Below are positions 12,745 through 23,309 of a DNA stretch of 50,578 nucleotides, in pieces. This stretch comes from an uncultured PS1 clade bacterium (GTDB taxonomy: Bacteria; Pseudomonadota; Alphaproteobacteria; MED-G09), in contig CACLQD010000003.1 of NCBI GenBank assembly GCA_902609025.1, positions 1 through 50,578 of the forward strand, given 5' to 3'. Under the pieces are notes generated by a model. The model made no database searches and had not been told where the DNA came from. It was given only the letters and a program-made list of their open reading frames with translations. The position numbers and the translations under genes were made by a program. Within the stretch, counting starts at the first letter, position 1. Every line of letters starts with the position of its first letter.

Positions 12745-13308
12745 ATGGATAAAAATATTACATTTGAAGGAAGTATACTAATTGCTTCGAAATCAATGCC
12801 TGATCCAAGGTTTTCTAAATCAGTAATATTATTAATTAATTTTTCATCTGACGGCGCAATGGGAATTGTATTAAATAAACCGCATAAAATAAATTTAAAA
12901 GATGTCCTCAAAGATATGAATATAATTCAAATAAGTTTAAATGCTTATATTCCAATTTTTAATGGCGGTCCTGTTTCAATAGATAAAGGTTTTTTATTGC
13001 ATAATTCAGATATAATTTTGGAAGACAGTATTGAGATAAATGGTGCAAATTGTTTTCTAAATTCGTCTAAGGATTCTTTATCTTCATTATGTATGGAAGA
13101 AATTAACTCTGGAGTAAATTTATATCTCGGATGTTGTGGTTGGTCGCCAGGACAACTAGAAAACGAACTTAAATCAAACGATTGGATCATATCAAATGTT
13201 GATGAAAATTTAATATTTGATGATAATTATGACAACATGTGGGAAAGAGCAATTGAAGGAATAGGTTTTAATATAAATAATTTATCAAATGACAGTGGAT
13301 TAGCTTAA
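12745..13308 (+). CDS. YqgE/AlgH family protein
   Basis: GSILIASKSMPDPRFSKSVILLINFSSDGAMGIVLNKP, FNGGPV, LGCCGWSPGQLENEL. Confidence 0.92.
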   Translation: MDKNITFEGSILIASKSMPDPRFSKSVILLINFSSDGAMGIVLNKPHKINLKDVLKDMNIIQISLNAYIPIFNGGPVSIDKGFLLHNSDIILEDSIEINGANCFLNSSKDSLSSLCMEEINSGVNLYLGCCGWSPGQLENELKSNDWIISNVDENLIFDDNYDNMWERAIEGIGFNINNLSNDSGLA

Positions 13309-14501
13309 GTATTACTAGCAATATCTTCAACTCTCTTCCAAACACGAAGAATATTTCCACCCCATATTTTTTCAATTTCTTTAGGTGAATAACCTCTTTC
13401 TTTTAACTTGCGAGTTAATAGTTTAGTCTCTGAGGCATCAATCCATCCACTAATCCCTCCTCCTCCACCAAAGTCAGAGGAAATACCTACATAATCAACA
13501 CCTATAAGATCAACAACATAATCTATATGATCTATAAAATCATCAATGTCTGGCATTGGGAATTCCATATTTATATTTTCTATTCCCTCAAGATATTCTA
13601 TTTTATTTGAGTGTAATGATGGATTAAAACTTTTATCACCATAAAGTTTTGCAACCTTATTACCAAGACTGATTATAGAGTTAAATCGATCATTGTTGAC
13701 TATAACATAATTTGCAAATGCTGTTATTTGAATAACACCCTCATTTTCCTTAAGTGCAAAAAGTAATTCGTCAGATATATTTCTAGGATGGTCTGCAATT
13801 GATTTTACACATGAATGAGAGGCAATGACTGGTGCTGATGATAATTTTATTGCTTCAAGTGAAGCTTTATCTGAAATATGACTAATATCAATCATCATTC
13901 CTAACTTATTCATTCTTTTTATTACTTTCTTTCCAAAAGCTGAAATTCCAGCATGTAATTCCTCTTCATCATTTAATCTTTTACTTGGTATTGAGCTGTC
14001 TGCTATCTGATTATGACCTATATGAGTTAATGTCATATATCGAGCTCCAAGAGAATAATAATGGTCTAATAATGATAAATCCTCGCCAATTACATATCCA
14101 TTTTCTATTCCAATTGCTGCTGATAAAAGGTTATTATTTTTTAATTGAATAATATCTTTTGGCGCTAAGGCAAGTCCAATTTTATTAGAATATGTTTTAG
14201 TCATTTTTGAAATTGCTAAAAATTTTTTTTCAGCAAGAAGCTTTGCTTTTTTAAATCCTACTTTGTCCAATGGTCCTTGGGGAACATAAACAACAAAAAA
14301 ACCAGAATCTAAACCACCCTTTTTCATTTTATCTAAATCAACCTGCATATCAGTAATTTTACCAGGATCATGTTGGGGGTTTTCCATATAATCAAAAGGA
14401 ATATCAATATGCGAATCGATTGTAATAACTTGAGACAGCAAAGGTATGCTTAAGAAGAAAAATAAAAATAAGAAAAATATGGGATTTCTATATTTAAACA
14501 T
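13305..14501 (-). CDS. Membrane-type dipeptidase (peptidase M19)
   Basis: Hydrophobic N-terminus; IDSHIDIP, IGIENGYVIGEDLSLLDHYYSLGARYMTLTH, ASHSCVKSIADHPRNISDE, GISSDFGGGGG. Confidence 0.9.
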   Translation of the reverse strand: MFKYRNPIFFLFLFFFLSIPLLSQVITIDSHIDIPFDYMENPQHDPGKITDMQVDLDKMKKGGLDSGFFVVYVPQGPLDKVGFKKAKLLAEKKFLAISKMTKTYSNKIGLALAPKDIIQLKNNNLLSAAIGIENGYVIGEDLSLLDHYYSLGARYMTLTHIGHNQIADSSIPSKRLNDEEELHAGISAFGKKVIKRMNKLGMMIDISHISDKASLEAIKLSSAPVIASHSCVKSIADHPRNISDELLFALKENEGVIQITAFANYVIVNNDRFNSIISLGNKVAKLYGDKSFNPSLHSNKIEYLEGIENINMEFPMPDIDDFIDHIDYVVDLIGVDYVGISSDFGGGGGISGWIDASETKLLTRKLKERGYSPKEIEKIWGGNILRVWKRVEDIASNT

Positions 14502-15870
14502 TTGAGTGCTTTCTTATAAAACTTATTAAAGCTTCTGAATTATTTTCTAATTGAGTAAACTTCTCTTTTTTATTAATTATATTTTTTAGTCTATCAGGAA
14601 TTTCTGGCTCAAGACCTATTGCATCAATAACTGCTCTAGAAAATTTAGCAGGATGGGCTGTTCCTAAATTAACCATCGGTACATCACAATTTAATTCACT
14701 TGCAGATGCATAAAATCCCACTGCGGTATGTGGATCAAGAATTATATTAGAAGCTTTATGAATCCGTAAAATCGTATCTTTTACTTTTTCTTCACTTGCC
14801 TTACCTGATTTAAAATCATTTCTAATATAGGTAAGAGTATCGTTACCTATTCTAAAACCATTATTTTTCTTTAATTCTTTAAATAGATTTCTTAATTTTT
14901 CTGAGTCCCTATCTAAAGATTCAAATAATAACCTCTCAAAATTACTTGAAATTTGAATATCCATACTTGGAGACGAAGTAGCCTTTACTTCTTCTTGAAA
15001 ATAGTCACCACTAGATATCGCTCGATCTAAAATATCATTATCATTTGTAGCAACAATTAATTTATCAATAGGTAATCCCATTTTTTTTGCGACCCATCCG
15101 GCTAAAACATCTCCAAAATTTCCTGTTGGTACTGAAAAGGAAACTCTATTTGATTGTAATTGCTGAAATGTTGAAAAATAGTAAACAATTTGGGCTGCTA
15201 CGCGCGCCCAATTTATTGAATTAATTGCACCAAGACTCACCTCTTCTTTGAATTCAAGATTTTGGAATAGATTTTTTACAAGATTTTGACAATCATCAAA
15301 AGTTCCTTCAATTTCAATTGGATAAATGCTTGCGCTATCAACAGTTGTCATTTGTTTTCTTTGTATTTCAGATACTCTTCCTTTTGGAAATAATATGAAA
15401 ACAGTACAATGTTTATTATTTTTAAAAGCTTCAATCGCGGCACTACCAGTATCTCCTGAAGTAGCGCCTAATATAGTTATTGATTTATTTTTCTTACTTA
15501 AAGAAGTTTCAAAAAATTGAGCTAATAAAAGCATGGCAAAATCTTTAAAAGCAAGGGTTGGTCCATGAAAAAGTTCTAACAAATAGTTTCCTTTTTCAAC
15601 TTCTTTCAACCCAATTGCCTCTTTCGAAGGAAAATGACTATAAGCCTGACTAGCAATATCGTTTAACTCTTCATAACTTAAAAAACCTCTAACAAAAGGA
15701 TAGATAACATATGCTGCCTGTTCAGAATATGATGCTGTAGGTAGCTCATTGTAGTCTAACTTTGGCCATTCTTTTGGAATATAAAGACCACCATCATTTG
15801 CAAGTCCAGATAAAAGAACATCTTCAAAACCTAACTCAGGAGCCTTTCCTCTTGTAGAAATATATTTCAT
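14494..15870 (-). CDS. thrC: Threonine synthase
   Basis: MKYISTRGKAPELGFEDVLLSGLANDGGLYIP, HGPTLAFKDFA, GATSGDTGSAAIEAF. Confidence 0.96.
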   Translation of the reverse strand: MKYISTRGKAPELGFEDVLLSGLANDGGLYIPKEWPKLDYNELPTASYSEQAAYVIYPFVRGFLSYEELNDIASQAYSHFPSKEAIGLKEVEKGNYLLELFHGPTLAFKDFAMLLLAQFFETSLSKKNKSITILGATSGDTGSAAIEAFKNNKHCTVFILFPKGRVSEIQRKQMTTVDSASIYPIEIEGTFDDCQNLVKNLFQNLEFKEEVSLGAINSINWARVAAQIVYYFSTFQQLQSNRVSFSVPTGNFGDVLAGWVAKKMGLPIDKLIVATNDNDILDRAISSGDYFQEEVKATSSPSMDIQISSNFERLLFESLDRDSEKLRNLFKELKKNNGFRIGNDTLTYIRNDFKSGKASEEKVKDTILRIHKASNIILDPHTAVGFYASASELNCDVPMVNLGTAHPAKFSRAVIDAIGLEPEIPDRLKNIINKKEKFTQLENNSEALISFIRKHSNV

Positions 15871-15954
15871 AATATTTATTAATTTATTACTTTAAGTTAT
15901 TCTTATAAGATTATTATCAGTTTTTGTTTTTTATGGGAAATATTCATTAAACTA

Positions 15955-16839
15955 ATGCAACTAGAAAAATTTATAAAATCAATTGAATATGGAGTTTGCG
16001 ATCAATTAACGCCGCTTGTAAGGAGAGTAATTGCTAACAATCCAGGAGGTTTTACTTTCACTGGCACAGGTACGTATATCATAGGCAATAAAAATATAGC
16101 TGTAATAGATCCAGGGCCTATTGATGATGACCATTATAATGCATTAATGAAGGCAACATCAGGACAAGAAATTACTCATATACTTTTGACTCACAACCAT
16201 AATGATCACTCACCTCTTGCGAAAAAATTAAAATCTGAAACTGGAGCAAAGATATATTATAAAAATTTAAGTAATGATGAACTTGCTCAAGATGATTTCG
16301 AGGAGGGTTATGATCGAAATATTGAAGGTGATATAGAATTAAAAGATGGCGATAAAATAAAGACTAATGAATGGTCAATTGAAGCTATACATACCCCTGG
16401 TCACACATCAAACCATATTTGCTATGCCTTACTTGATGAAAATATTTTATTCTCTGGCGATCATGTAATGGGCTGGTCTACTACAGTTATTGTTCCGCCC
16501 GATGGCGATATGGATGATTATATTATTTCTTTAGAAAAATTGCTTTCTCGAAGAGAAGAGAAGTTTTTTCCAACTCACGGTCCAATTATTGATGAGCCTA
16601 AAAAGTTAGTCTCAGAGTATATATCTCATAGACTAAACCGTGAAAAACAGATTATTGATGCTATAAAAAAAGGAAATAATAAGATCTCAGAAATAGTAAA
16701 GATGATTTATAAAGATGTTGATAAATCACTTCATCCCGCCGCAGCAATGTCGACCCTTGCTCATTTAAAAAGAATGGAAAACAATCAAGAAGTTACTGTG
16801 CAGGGAAGAGATTTAGAAGGTATTTATAATTTAGCTTAA
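15955..16839 (+). CDS. MBL-fold metallo-hydrolase (LACTB2-like)
   Basis: LLTHNHNDHSPLAKKL metal motif, HTPGHTSNHICY, FSGDHVMGW, C-terminal helical domain LHPAAAMSTLAHLKRM. Confidence 0.88.
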   Translation: MQLEKFIKSIEYGVCDQLTPLVRRVIANNPGGFTFTGTGTYIIGNKNIAVIDPGPIDDDHYNALMKATSGQEITHILLTHNHNDHSPLAKKLKSETGAKIYYKNLSNDELAQDDFEEGYDRNIEGDIELKDGDKIKTNEWSIEAIHTPGHTSNHICYALLDENILFSGDHVMGWSTTVIVPPDGDMDDYIISLEKLLSRREEKFFPTHGPIIDEPKKLVSEYISHRLNREKQIIDAIKKGNNKISEIVKMIYKDVDKSLHPAAAMSTLAHLKRMENNQEVTVQGRDLEGIYNLA

Positions 16840-16846
16840 GTCTAAA

Positions 16847-18844
16847 TTAATTTAAATCTAACCATTGCATTTCTTCTTTGGTCAGTTGAACTTTTAACGA
16901 ATTAACAGAGCTTTCAGTTTCTATAAAATTTCTAGGCCCAATTAGAGGAAACACGGGAAAATCTTGATTTAAAACATAAGCTAGAGCAATCTCTATTGGC
17001 TCAAATCCTTTTTCCTTAGCCATTACAAAACATCTATCTCTTTTCATTAAATTTTCTTTACTATGCCATACTCTTTTTTGTTCATCTAATTTTGGGTCTG
17101 CAGGATGATAAGATTCTTTTTCTGAAGTATCTTTTAGAAAAAAACCTCTAGCTTGACTTGACCAAGGAAACAATGGAATATTTTTTTTCTTCAAAAATTT
17201 CCTAAAACTTTCATCTGAAGAGCTTTCACACCCTGGCCAGACCGGCTCTATCATATGAGCTAAACTAAAATTATTACTCAATGCTCCAAACGGAATTTTA
17301 TTACTCTTATCAGCGTAATCAATAGCTTCCTGAAATCTCTTTAAAGACCAATTAGATGCTCCAAATATTTTTATTAATCCCTCATCTTTTAGTTCATTTA
17401 AGACATCAATAAACTCTTTAACAGGAACATCTTGATTATCTCTATGTAAGCAATAAATATCTATGTAATCTATTTTCAACCGAGATAAACTCTTAAGAAG
17501 CTGATCGCGAATTATTTCAGGATAACAGTGAGGCGTGTGAGCGCCTTTACCTAAAACAATAACATCATTTTCTAGATTTCTAGAATTTATCCATCTACCA
17601 AGATGCTCATCACTTTTTCCATCATTATAAATAAATGCAGTATCAAATACATTGCCTCCAATCGAGTAAAAGTGATCAAACATTGAAAAAGCATGATTTG
17701 TATCTATCTGATTATCACATCCGAAAACCAACTTCGAAACTTTACTATCTAAACCTTCAATTTTTATTTTGGGAATTAAATTTTCTTTATTATTAAATAA
17801 GGATTTATTAAAGGATGATAAGTTATTCTCAGGCTCATCAAAATCATATCTTACACCTGCAAGTCTTCTCCATTCATCTAGACATACAGCGTTACCATAT
17901 GAGTCTTTATGAGATATTTTTATGCTTTCAATATTATTTTTTAGACATTCATCAAAATGATTGATCTCATTTATATAAACTTTACCCATAGCATTTATAT
18001 TTATTTCAGAAATTTTTTTATTACCTTCCTTAAGAATTAGAGAGTTATTATCCTTCTTATATTCACCACAATGCCAAGGATCTCTAATTAAAAGAGTTCT
18101 TTTTCCATTTGTAACCTCAACAGAATTATCTAAATTTTCTTTTATTGATGAGGATAGATAAGCTAATGATTCATCTGAAAAAGTTAATTTCGCTTCAGAT
18201 GATAAATCAATTCTATGTTCGTTTATCTCAGATTGAACTTCATATTCTTCTGGATCCATAAAGTCTTTGCCATTTATTAACCCAACTATCATTCTTGCCA
18301 TAGATAAAGGGTAACAACCGACATCTAAAATAGATCCACCCCCAAGTTTCGGATTAAGTAATCTGTGGTCTTTTTTGACATTAGCCTCAAACCCAAAGCT
18401 TGCTTTTATTTCAATTTTTTTTCCTTCGAAATTCTCTTGAACTATTTCTCTAATTTTATCGGTTTGGGGATGCATCCGATACATAAAAGCTTCCATTAAA
18501 AGTAATTGCTTTTTCTTGGCAAGGTCAAATAACAACATTGCTTCTGAAGAATTCATTGTAAGAGGCTTTTCACAAAGAACAGATTTACCACTCATTAATG
18601 CCTTATAAGAAAATTCAAAATGTGATGTATGAGGAGTAGAGATATATATAGAATTAATATCTTTATCATCTAAAAGCTTTTGGTAATCATCAAAACCAAT
18701 ACAATTATAAATTGAGGCAAATAAATCAGCAGAATCTTTTGATCGACTTCCAACGGCTATTAAAGTTGATCTATCAGTCTCTTTAATAGCTGATGCAAAT
18801 GTTTTAGCTATGTTACCAGTGCCTAGAATACCCCAGTTAGTCAT
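16847..18844 (-). CDS. Fusion protein: N-terminal Gfo/Idh/MocA oxidoreductase plus C-terminal aldo/keto reductase
   Basis: N-term Rossmann GILGTGNIAKTF and CEKPLTMNSSEA; C-term AKR tetrad-like FDTAFIYNDG, VLGKGAH, YCLHRDN; single uninterrupted 665 aa ORF. Confidence 0.88.
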   Translation of the reverse strand: MTNWGILGTGNIAKTFASAIKETDRSTLIAVGSRSKDSADLFASIYNCIGFDDYQKLLDDKDINSIYISTPHTSHFEFSYKALMSGKSVLCEKPLTMNSSEAMLLFDLAKKKQLLLMEAFMYRMHPQTDKIREIVQENFEGKKIEIKASFGFEANVKKDHRLLNPKLGGGSILDVGCYPLSMARMIVGLINGKDFMDPEEYEVQSEINEHRIDLSSEAKLTFSDESLAYLSSSIKENLDNSVEVTNGKRTLLIRDPWHCGEYKKDNNSLILKEGNKKISEININAMGKVYINEINHFDECLKNNIESIKISHKDSYGNAVCLDEWRRLAGVRYDFDEPENNLSSFNKSLFNNKENLIPKIKIEGLDSKVSKLVFGCDNQIDTNHAFSMFDHFYSIGGNVFDTAFIYNDGKSDEHLGRWINSRNLENDVIVLGKGAHTPHCYPEIIRDQLLKSLSRLKIDYIDIYCLHRDNQDVPVKEFIDVLNELKDEGLIKIFGASNWSLKRFQEAIDYADKSNKIPFGALSNNFSLAHMIEPVWPGCESSSDESFRKFLKKKNIPLFPWSSQARGFFLKDTSEKESYHPADPKLDEQKRVWHSKENLMKRDRCFVMAKEKGFEPIEIALAYVLNQDFPVFPLIGPRNFIETESSVNSLKVQLTKEEMQWLDLN

Positions 18845-18855
18845 TCAAAAACTCT

Positions 18856-19251
18856 TTACGAAACGATTTTTATAATAAAACCAATTAATGATCCAAGAAC
18901 ATAAATATATATTGGTGGCATACTGAAATATAAACCAGGACCTCTTTTTTCAGCATCTTTATAATAATCTAATGCGTACTTTATTCGTCCTATTGGCCAT
19001 ACAATACCAATAATAAAAGCCCAAATAGGATCAACTGCAAATGAAAATAGCCATAAACCAGGCAAAAACAATACTAAATGCTCAATAGTATTATGATGAA
19101 CCCTAACTTTTCTTACATATTCTTCAGGACCATCATGTGAGGGGGCTTTAATACCATATTTCGCTCTCGCTAATCCTGCTTGTAAAAGTGTAAAATAATA
19201 AACCAATAAAGCAACGCTACTTAAAAGACCTGGGTAAATAAAGTTTTCCAT
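18856..19251 (-). CDS. MAPEG family membrane protein
   Basis: 131 aa, 4 TM; QAGLARAKYGIKAPSHDGPEEYVRKVRVHHNTIEHLVLFLPGLWLF. Confidence 0.82.
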   Translation of the reverse strand: MENFIYPGLLSSVALLVYYFTLLQAGLARAKYGIKAPSHDGPEEYVRKVRVHHNTIEHLVLFLPGLWLFSFAVDPIWAFIIGIVWPIGRIKYALDYYKDAEKRGPGLYFSMPPIYIYVLGSLIGFIIKIVS

Positions 19252-19268
19252 TTTTAACCTCTTATTTA

Positions 19269-20339
19269 TTAATTATTCGCGTCAAATTCAGATTTTAGAA
19301 AATTTGAAATATAATTATTTTTATAAAAATCGCTTTCTAATGACATTATGTTATTAAATACAAGCTTCTTTGCAACGCGAACCATTATTACTGAAAACTT
19401 TAACAAAGAAAATATTCTATAGTAATTATAATTTTCTGTAGAAAATCCAGTATGCTCTGACCAAAGTGCTAACGCTTCTTCATAAGCCATTGAACCTTCT
19501 AACCTATCTACCGTTAAGCCTATGCTACTAGCATCATCCACTGCTAGACCCCATGCGATATCTGAAATTGGATCACCGTATGTTGCCATTTCCCAATCCA
19601 ATAAAGCAGAAGCCTTGAAATTATCATATAAAATATTTCCTGGACGAGAGTCCCCCCAACATAGGCTTAATGGATTATTTTTTTTTGGTTTATTTTCTCT
19701 CAACCAGCTTAAAACATTATTGCATAAAGGATTATCTTCTCCATCCATTCCCCAATCTAAAAAATTTTGATAATAATCAATATCAATATCCAGTGGATTA
19801 TTGTTTCTATACTTTTTATCTAGCTCTTTTAATTTTAAATCATTGATATCTAATGTATGAATTCGATTCAAATAATGTATCCATTCTGTCCAGATTTTTC
19901 TTCTATCTTCTTTATCAGCTTTACCAACCATTCCCTCTGGATCCATGTGGTATGGTGGATTATCAGTTGGAGCTTCACCATTAATAAAATCCATAAGATA
20001 AAACTCAGAACCCAAGATATCATCGTTTGATTCATATAATATAATATTTGGCGTAGGAAAACCTCTTTCAAATAAACACCTCATAATATCAACTTGTAAT
20101 TTGAGGTTGTATTCTGGAAAGACTTGATAATTAGTAGGTTTCAATCGTAAAACATAATTTTTAATTTTATCATTTTCATTTAGGCTAAAAATAAAAGTTT
20201 CATTTGAAAACCCTGAGGCTATAGAACTTTCATTTGCTATAATTAAATGACCTTTATCTTTAAAGTTATCTTGTTGCGTTAACCATTCTTTAAAGAGATT
20301 AAATTTTTTATCAAAATTTTTTTCAGTACTAACTGGCAT
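19269..20339 (-). CDS. APH/ACAD10-like phosphotransferase
   Basis: SGFSNETFIF, LCWGDSRPGNILYDNFKASALLDWEMATYGDPISDIAWGLA kinase-like motifs. Confidence 0.85.
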   Translation of the reverse strand: MPVSTEKNFDKKFNLFKEWLTQQDNFKDKGHLIIANESSIASGFSNETFIFSLNENDKIKNYVLRLKPTNYQVFPEYNLKLQVDIMRCLFERGFPTPNIILYESNDDILGSEFYLMDFINGEAPTDNPPYHMDPEGMVGKADKEDRRKIWTEWIHYLNRIHTLDINDLKLKELDKKYRNNNPLDIDIDYYQNFLDWGMDGEDNPLCNNVLSWLRENKPKKNNPLSLCWGDSRPGNILYDNFKASALLDWEMATYGDPISDIAWGLAVDDASSIGLTVDRLEGSMAYEEALALWSEHTGFSTENYNYYRIFSLLKFSVIMVRVAKKLVFNNIMSLESDFYKNNYISNFLKSEFDANN

Positions 20340-20341
20340 TT

Positions 20342-21436
20342 TTAACGATCAAATAAATCTTTAAATCCACTAGGCAAATGAGGTCCAAGAATTAACTCTT
20401 CAAGAATACATGATCCATCATAAGTTCTTTCTTTTTTTAATAAAGTCACATCACTTATTGATTGAATATGCAGAAATGGTGGGTCATGAGGGTCTTCATT
20501 TAAATTATAAGTATCGTAAGTTCTTTCATTTTCACCTTTAAAATGACCGTGACCCCACTCTTGATGCATATAACCTAAACCGCACATAAAAACTCTTGTT
20601 TTAGGAGTAACCTTCAAGTTTATATTATCTTTATTTTTATCTAGAGCATTAATTTCAAGAAATTTTACTCTTCTTGATCCCTTAAAATATTCAACAGTTT
20701 TTTCTAAGTCTGAAAATGTTTCTTTTTCTATTTTATTTTTATATTGTAAAATAGAATGCCCATTCACAATATTTCCCTCAGAGTCATCAACAAAATGAAA
20801 CTGTGTAGTAAAATCATCAAAATGAGCAGGATTCCATAACCAATAAAATTGCGGCAAACTCATTGGAACTGGTGGTTGACTATCGTAAGCTCCAACAGGT
20901 CTAACCCCCCAAGATCTATCCCTTGTTCCTACAAATTTTTCTGGATTAATATCTATTTTATTATTCTCTATATTTATTTGCCCTGTCCATGAACCGTGTT
21001 GAACCATTCTACAGGTATCCATTGTTTTTCTAGGACCGTCATATAAATACATTTGAGGCTCCTGCAGAACTTCTGTAAAACCATCAAAAATTATATCTGC
21101 ATTAATACCTGAATCTTTATCATTAACTAAAACTTGAAGTTTTTTAAGAGGTTCTATTACTTTAACTTCAATTGGACCTACAAAAGTATCTAATCTCTCT
21201 AAATTAAGTATTCGTGATGCCCTTACATTATGTTGAGTATCTTGATAAGCGATAGTAAAAGCTGCATCCATTATATTTAAATTAGGATACACACATAAAA
21301 CAGCTCCAAAAAATATTTCATCATCTTTAGAGTATCCATTAAAAAAATATCTATCATAAAAATTTCTAGAAGTACCTACCTCCGCCACAGGAGAGGGTTT
21401 TTGATGAATAGGATAATCATCTGCTTTTGTTATCAT
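20342..21436 (-). CDS. Conserved hypothetical protein (possible DUF7064/7065-like)
   Basis: About 364 aa; adjacent to APH-like kinase. Track start 21448 is GTG; ATG at 21436 preceded by GGGGA is preferred. Confidence 0.6.
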   Translation of the reverse strand: MITKADDYPIHQKPSPVAEVGTSRNFYDRYFFNGYSKDDEIFFGAVLCVYPNLNIMDAAFTIAYQDTQHNVRASRILNLERLDTFVGPIEVKVIEPLKKLQVLVNDKDSGINADIIFDGFTEVLQEPQMYLYDGPRKTMDTCRMVQHGSWTGQINIENNKIDINPEKFVGTRDRSWGVRPVGAYDSQPPVPMSLPQFYWLWNPAHFDDFTTQFHFVDDSEGNIVNGHSILQYKNKIEKETFSDLEKTVEYFKGSRRVKFLEINALDKNKDNINLKVTPKTRVFMCGLGYMHQEWGHGHFKGENERTYDTYNLNEDPHDPPFLHIQSISDVTLLKKERTYDGSCILEELILGPHLPSGFKDLFDR

Positions 21437-21448
21437 TTTTTTCCCCAC

Positions 21449-22384
21449 TTAATTAGAAACATACTTAACTAAAAAGTCTATCCAATTATCATCATTATTT
21501 AAACAAGGTATAAATACAAATTTTTCACCGCCAGCTTCAATAAATGTCTCTCTTGCCTCTATATTAATTTCTTCTAATGTTTCAAGATTATCTGCAACAA
21601 ATGAAGGGCAAACAACAGCTATCTTCTTAATTCCATTTTTAGGAAGATTTTCTAGCACTTTATCTGTAAATGGCTGTAACCAGCCAGGTCCAATTCTTGA
21701 TTGAAAAGCAACGCCCCATTGATCATCTTTTAAATCAAGCCTCTCTGCACATAGTTTAGATGCTAATTTTACTTGTTCCTCATATGTTGGATTTGTTCTA
21801 ACATTTTGTCTTTTGGGAATACCATGATAACTAAAAAGTAAAAAATCAACATCATCATTTAGGTGTGAATTAATTTGTTTTGACAAAGATTCTATATATC
21901 CATCCTCATTATAAAATTCATCTAGAAAAGATAACTTTAAATCAAGATCTAACTTATCTTTAACATCTTTTACTTTTAGTTTAGTAGTTAAAGAAGTTGC
22001 CTCTGCATAATGGGGATAAAGTGGAAGAACAATTATTTCCTTACAGCCCTTTTCTTCTAATGAGATAAGCCCTTTCTCAATAGAAGGGTTTTGATAACGC
22101 ATTGCCATTTCAACAGGATATTCTATTTTCTGACCTAATTTTTCTTTTATAAGGTTAGTATTAATAATTAATGGAGAGCCATTTTTTGTCCAAATAGATT
22201 TATATGCATCTTGTGTTTTTCTTGATCTGAAAGGAACAATGATAAAATTGACTAATATTTTCCTAATTATCGTTGGAATATCAACAACATAGCTATCAGA
22301 TAAGAATTCTTTAAGATATTTTTTAACTGAAGGTAGCTCTAGATTATCTGGAGTTCCTAGATTTATAATTAGAATACCTTTCAT
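21449..22384 (-). CDS. hemH: Ferrochelatase
   Basis: GILIINLGTPDNLELPSVKKYLKEFLSD, FSYHGIPKRQ, FQSRIGPGWLQPFTD, CPSFVADNLETLEEI. Confidence 0.96.
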   Translation of the reverse strand: MKGILIINLGTPDNLELPSVKKYLKEFLSDSYVVDIPTIIRKILVNFIIVPFRSRKTQDAYKSIWTKNGSPLIINTNLIKEKLGQKIEYPVEMAMRYQNPSIEKGLISLEEKGCKEIIVLPLYPHYAEATSLTTKLKVKDVKDKLDLDLKLSFLDEFYNEDGYIESLSKQINSHLNDDVDFLLFSYHGIPKRQNVRTNPTYEEQVKLASKLCAERLDLKDDQWGVAFQSRIGPGWLQPFTDKVLENLPKNGIKKIAVVCPSFVADNLETLEEINIEARETFIEAGGEKFVFIPCLNNDDNWIDFLVKYVSN

Positions 22385-22442
22385 TCAACATTCCTTTTTT
22401 TTAAAATTTCTTTCCAAACTTTTATTTGAAATTCAGTCCCGT

Positions 22443-23303
22443 TTAATTTATGTCCCATGAAACACCAGTCAACTCTTTACTTAAATCCCATAATCTATCT
22501 GCATCTGCTTTGCTTTGTGCCCATTTAGTTGTTTTTGCTATATTACAGTTATAAAAATATTGCCCTGATGTATTTGAAACTTCTGGAGAAGAGCATAAAT
22601 ATATTGATGTCTCTGCACCTCTCTCAGAACTCCGCATAAAGGGTTTAGCAAGAAAAAATAAGTATTTCTGAAGGCTTCCATTGTTTTGCCCAAAAGAGGT
22701 GCTTACAACACCAGGATGCAAGCAATTAACTGTAATTTTTTCATTTTCAAGGATAGCGGATAGTTTTTTTGTAAATAGTATATTAGCTAATTTAGAATAA
22801 CCATAAACCTTAAAAGGTTTATAAACATCCTCAGATTGAACATCTTCAAAATTAAAACCTTTTACAAAAGCATGAGCTCCTGATGAAACATTAACAATTC
22901 TGCTATCGTTTCCTTCTTTAAGTTTATCGATCAAGAGAGCGGTTAATAAGAAATAAGCTAAATGATTTATCGCAAAAACTTCTTCATAACCATCAACTGT
23001 TTTCTTTCTTTCTTTATTAATTAATCCGGCATTATTTAACAAAACATGAAGAGGTAAATTATGAGAATTGAATATTTCTGCTGCTTTACGAATATCAGAT
23101 TGAGATGATAGATCAGCAATAATCGGAATTGCTTCTTTTTCACTTTTTTTATAAATATCATCAACAAGTAATTTTGCTTTATCTTTATCTCTAGCAACAA
23201 AAAATATATTTGCTCCAAGTGATGAGAGCTTTATTGCTGCTGATCTTCCAATACCACTAGTTGCTCCAGTTATAAGAACATTTTTATCTTTAATATCGAA
23301 CAT
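22443..23303 (-). CDS. Short-chain dehydrogenase (retinol dehydrogenase-like)
   Basis: VLITGATSGIGRSAA, NNAGL, NVSSGAH, YGYSKLANILF. Confidence 0.88.
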   Translation of the reverse strand: MFDIKDKNVLITGATSGIGRSAAIKLSSLGANIFFVARDKDKAKLLVDDIYKKSEKEAIPIIADLSSQSDIRKAAEIFNSHNLPLHVLLNNAGLINKERKKTVDGYEEVFAINHLAYFLLTALLIDKLKEGNDSRIVNVSSGAHAFVKGFNFEDVQSEDVYKPFKVYGYSKLANILFTKKLSAILENEKITVNCLHPGVVSTSFGQNNGSLQKYLFFLAKPFMRSSERGAETSIYLCSSPEVSNTSGQYFYNCNIAKTTKWAQSKADADRLWDLSKELTGVSWDIN

Positions 23304-23309
23304 ATTTAA

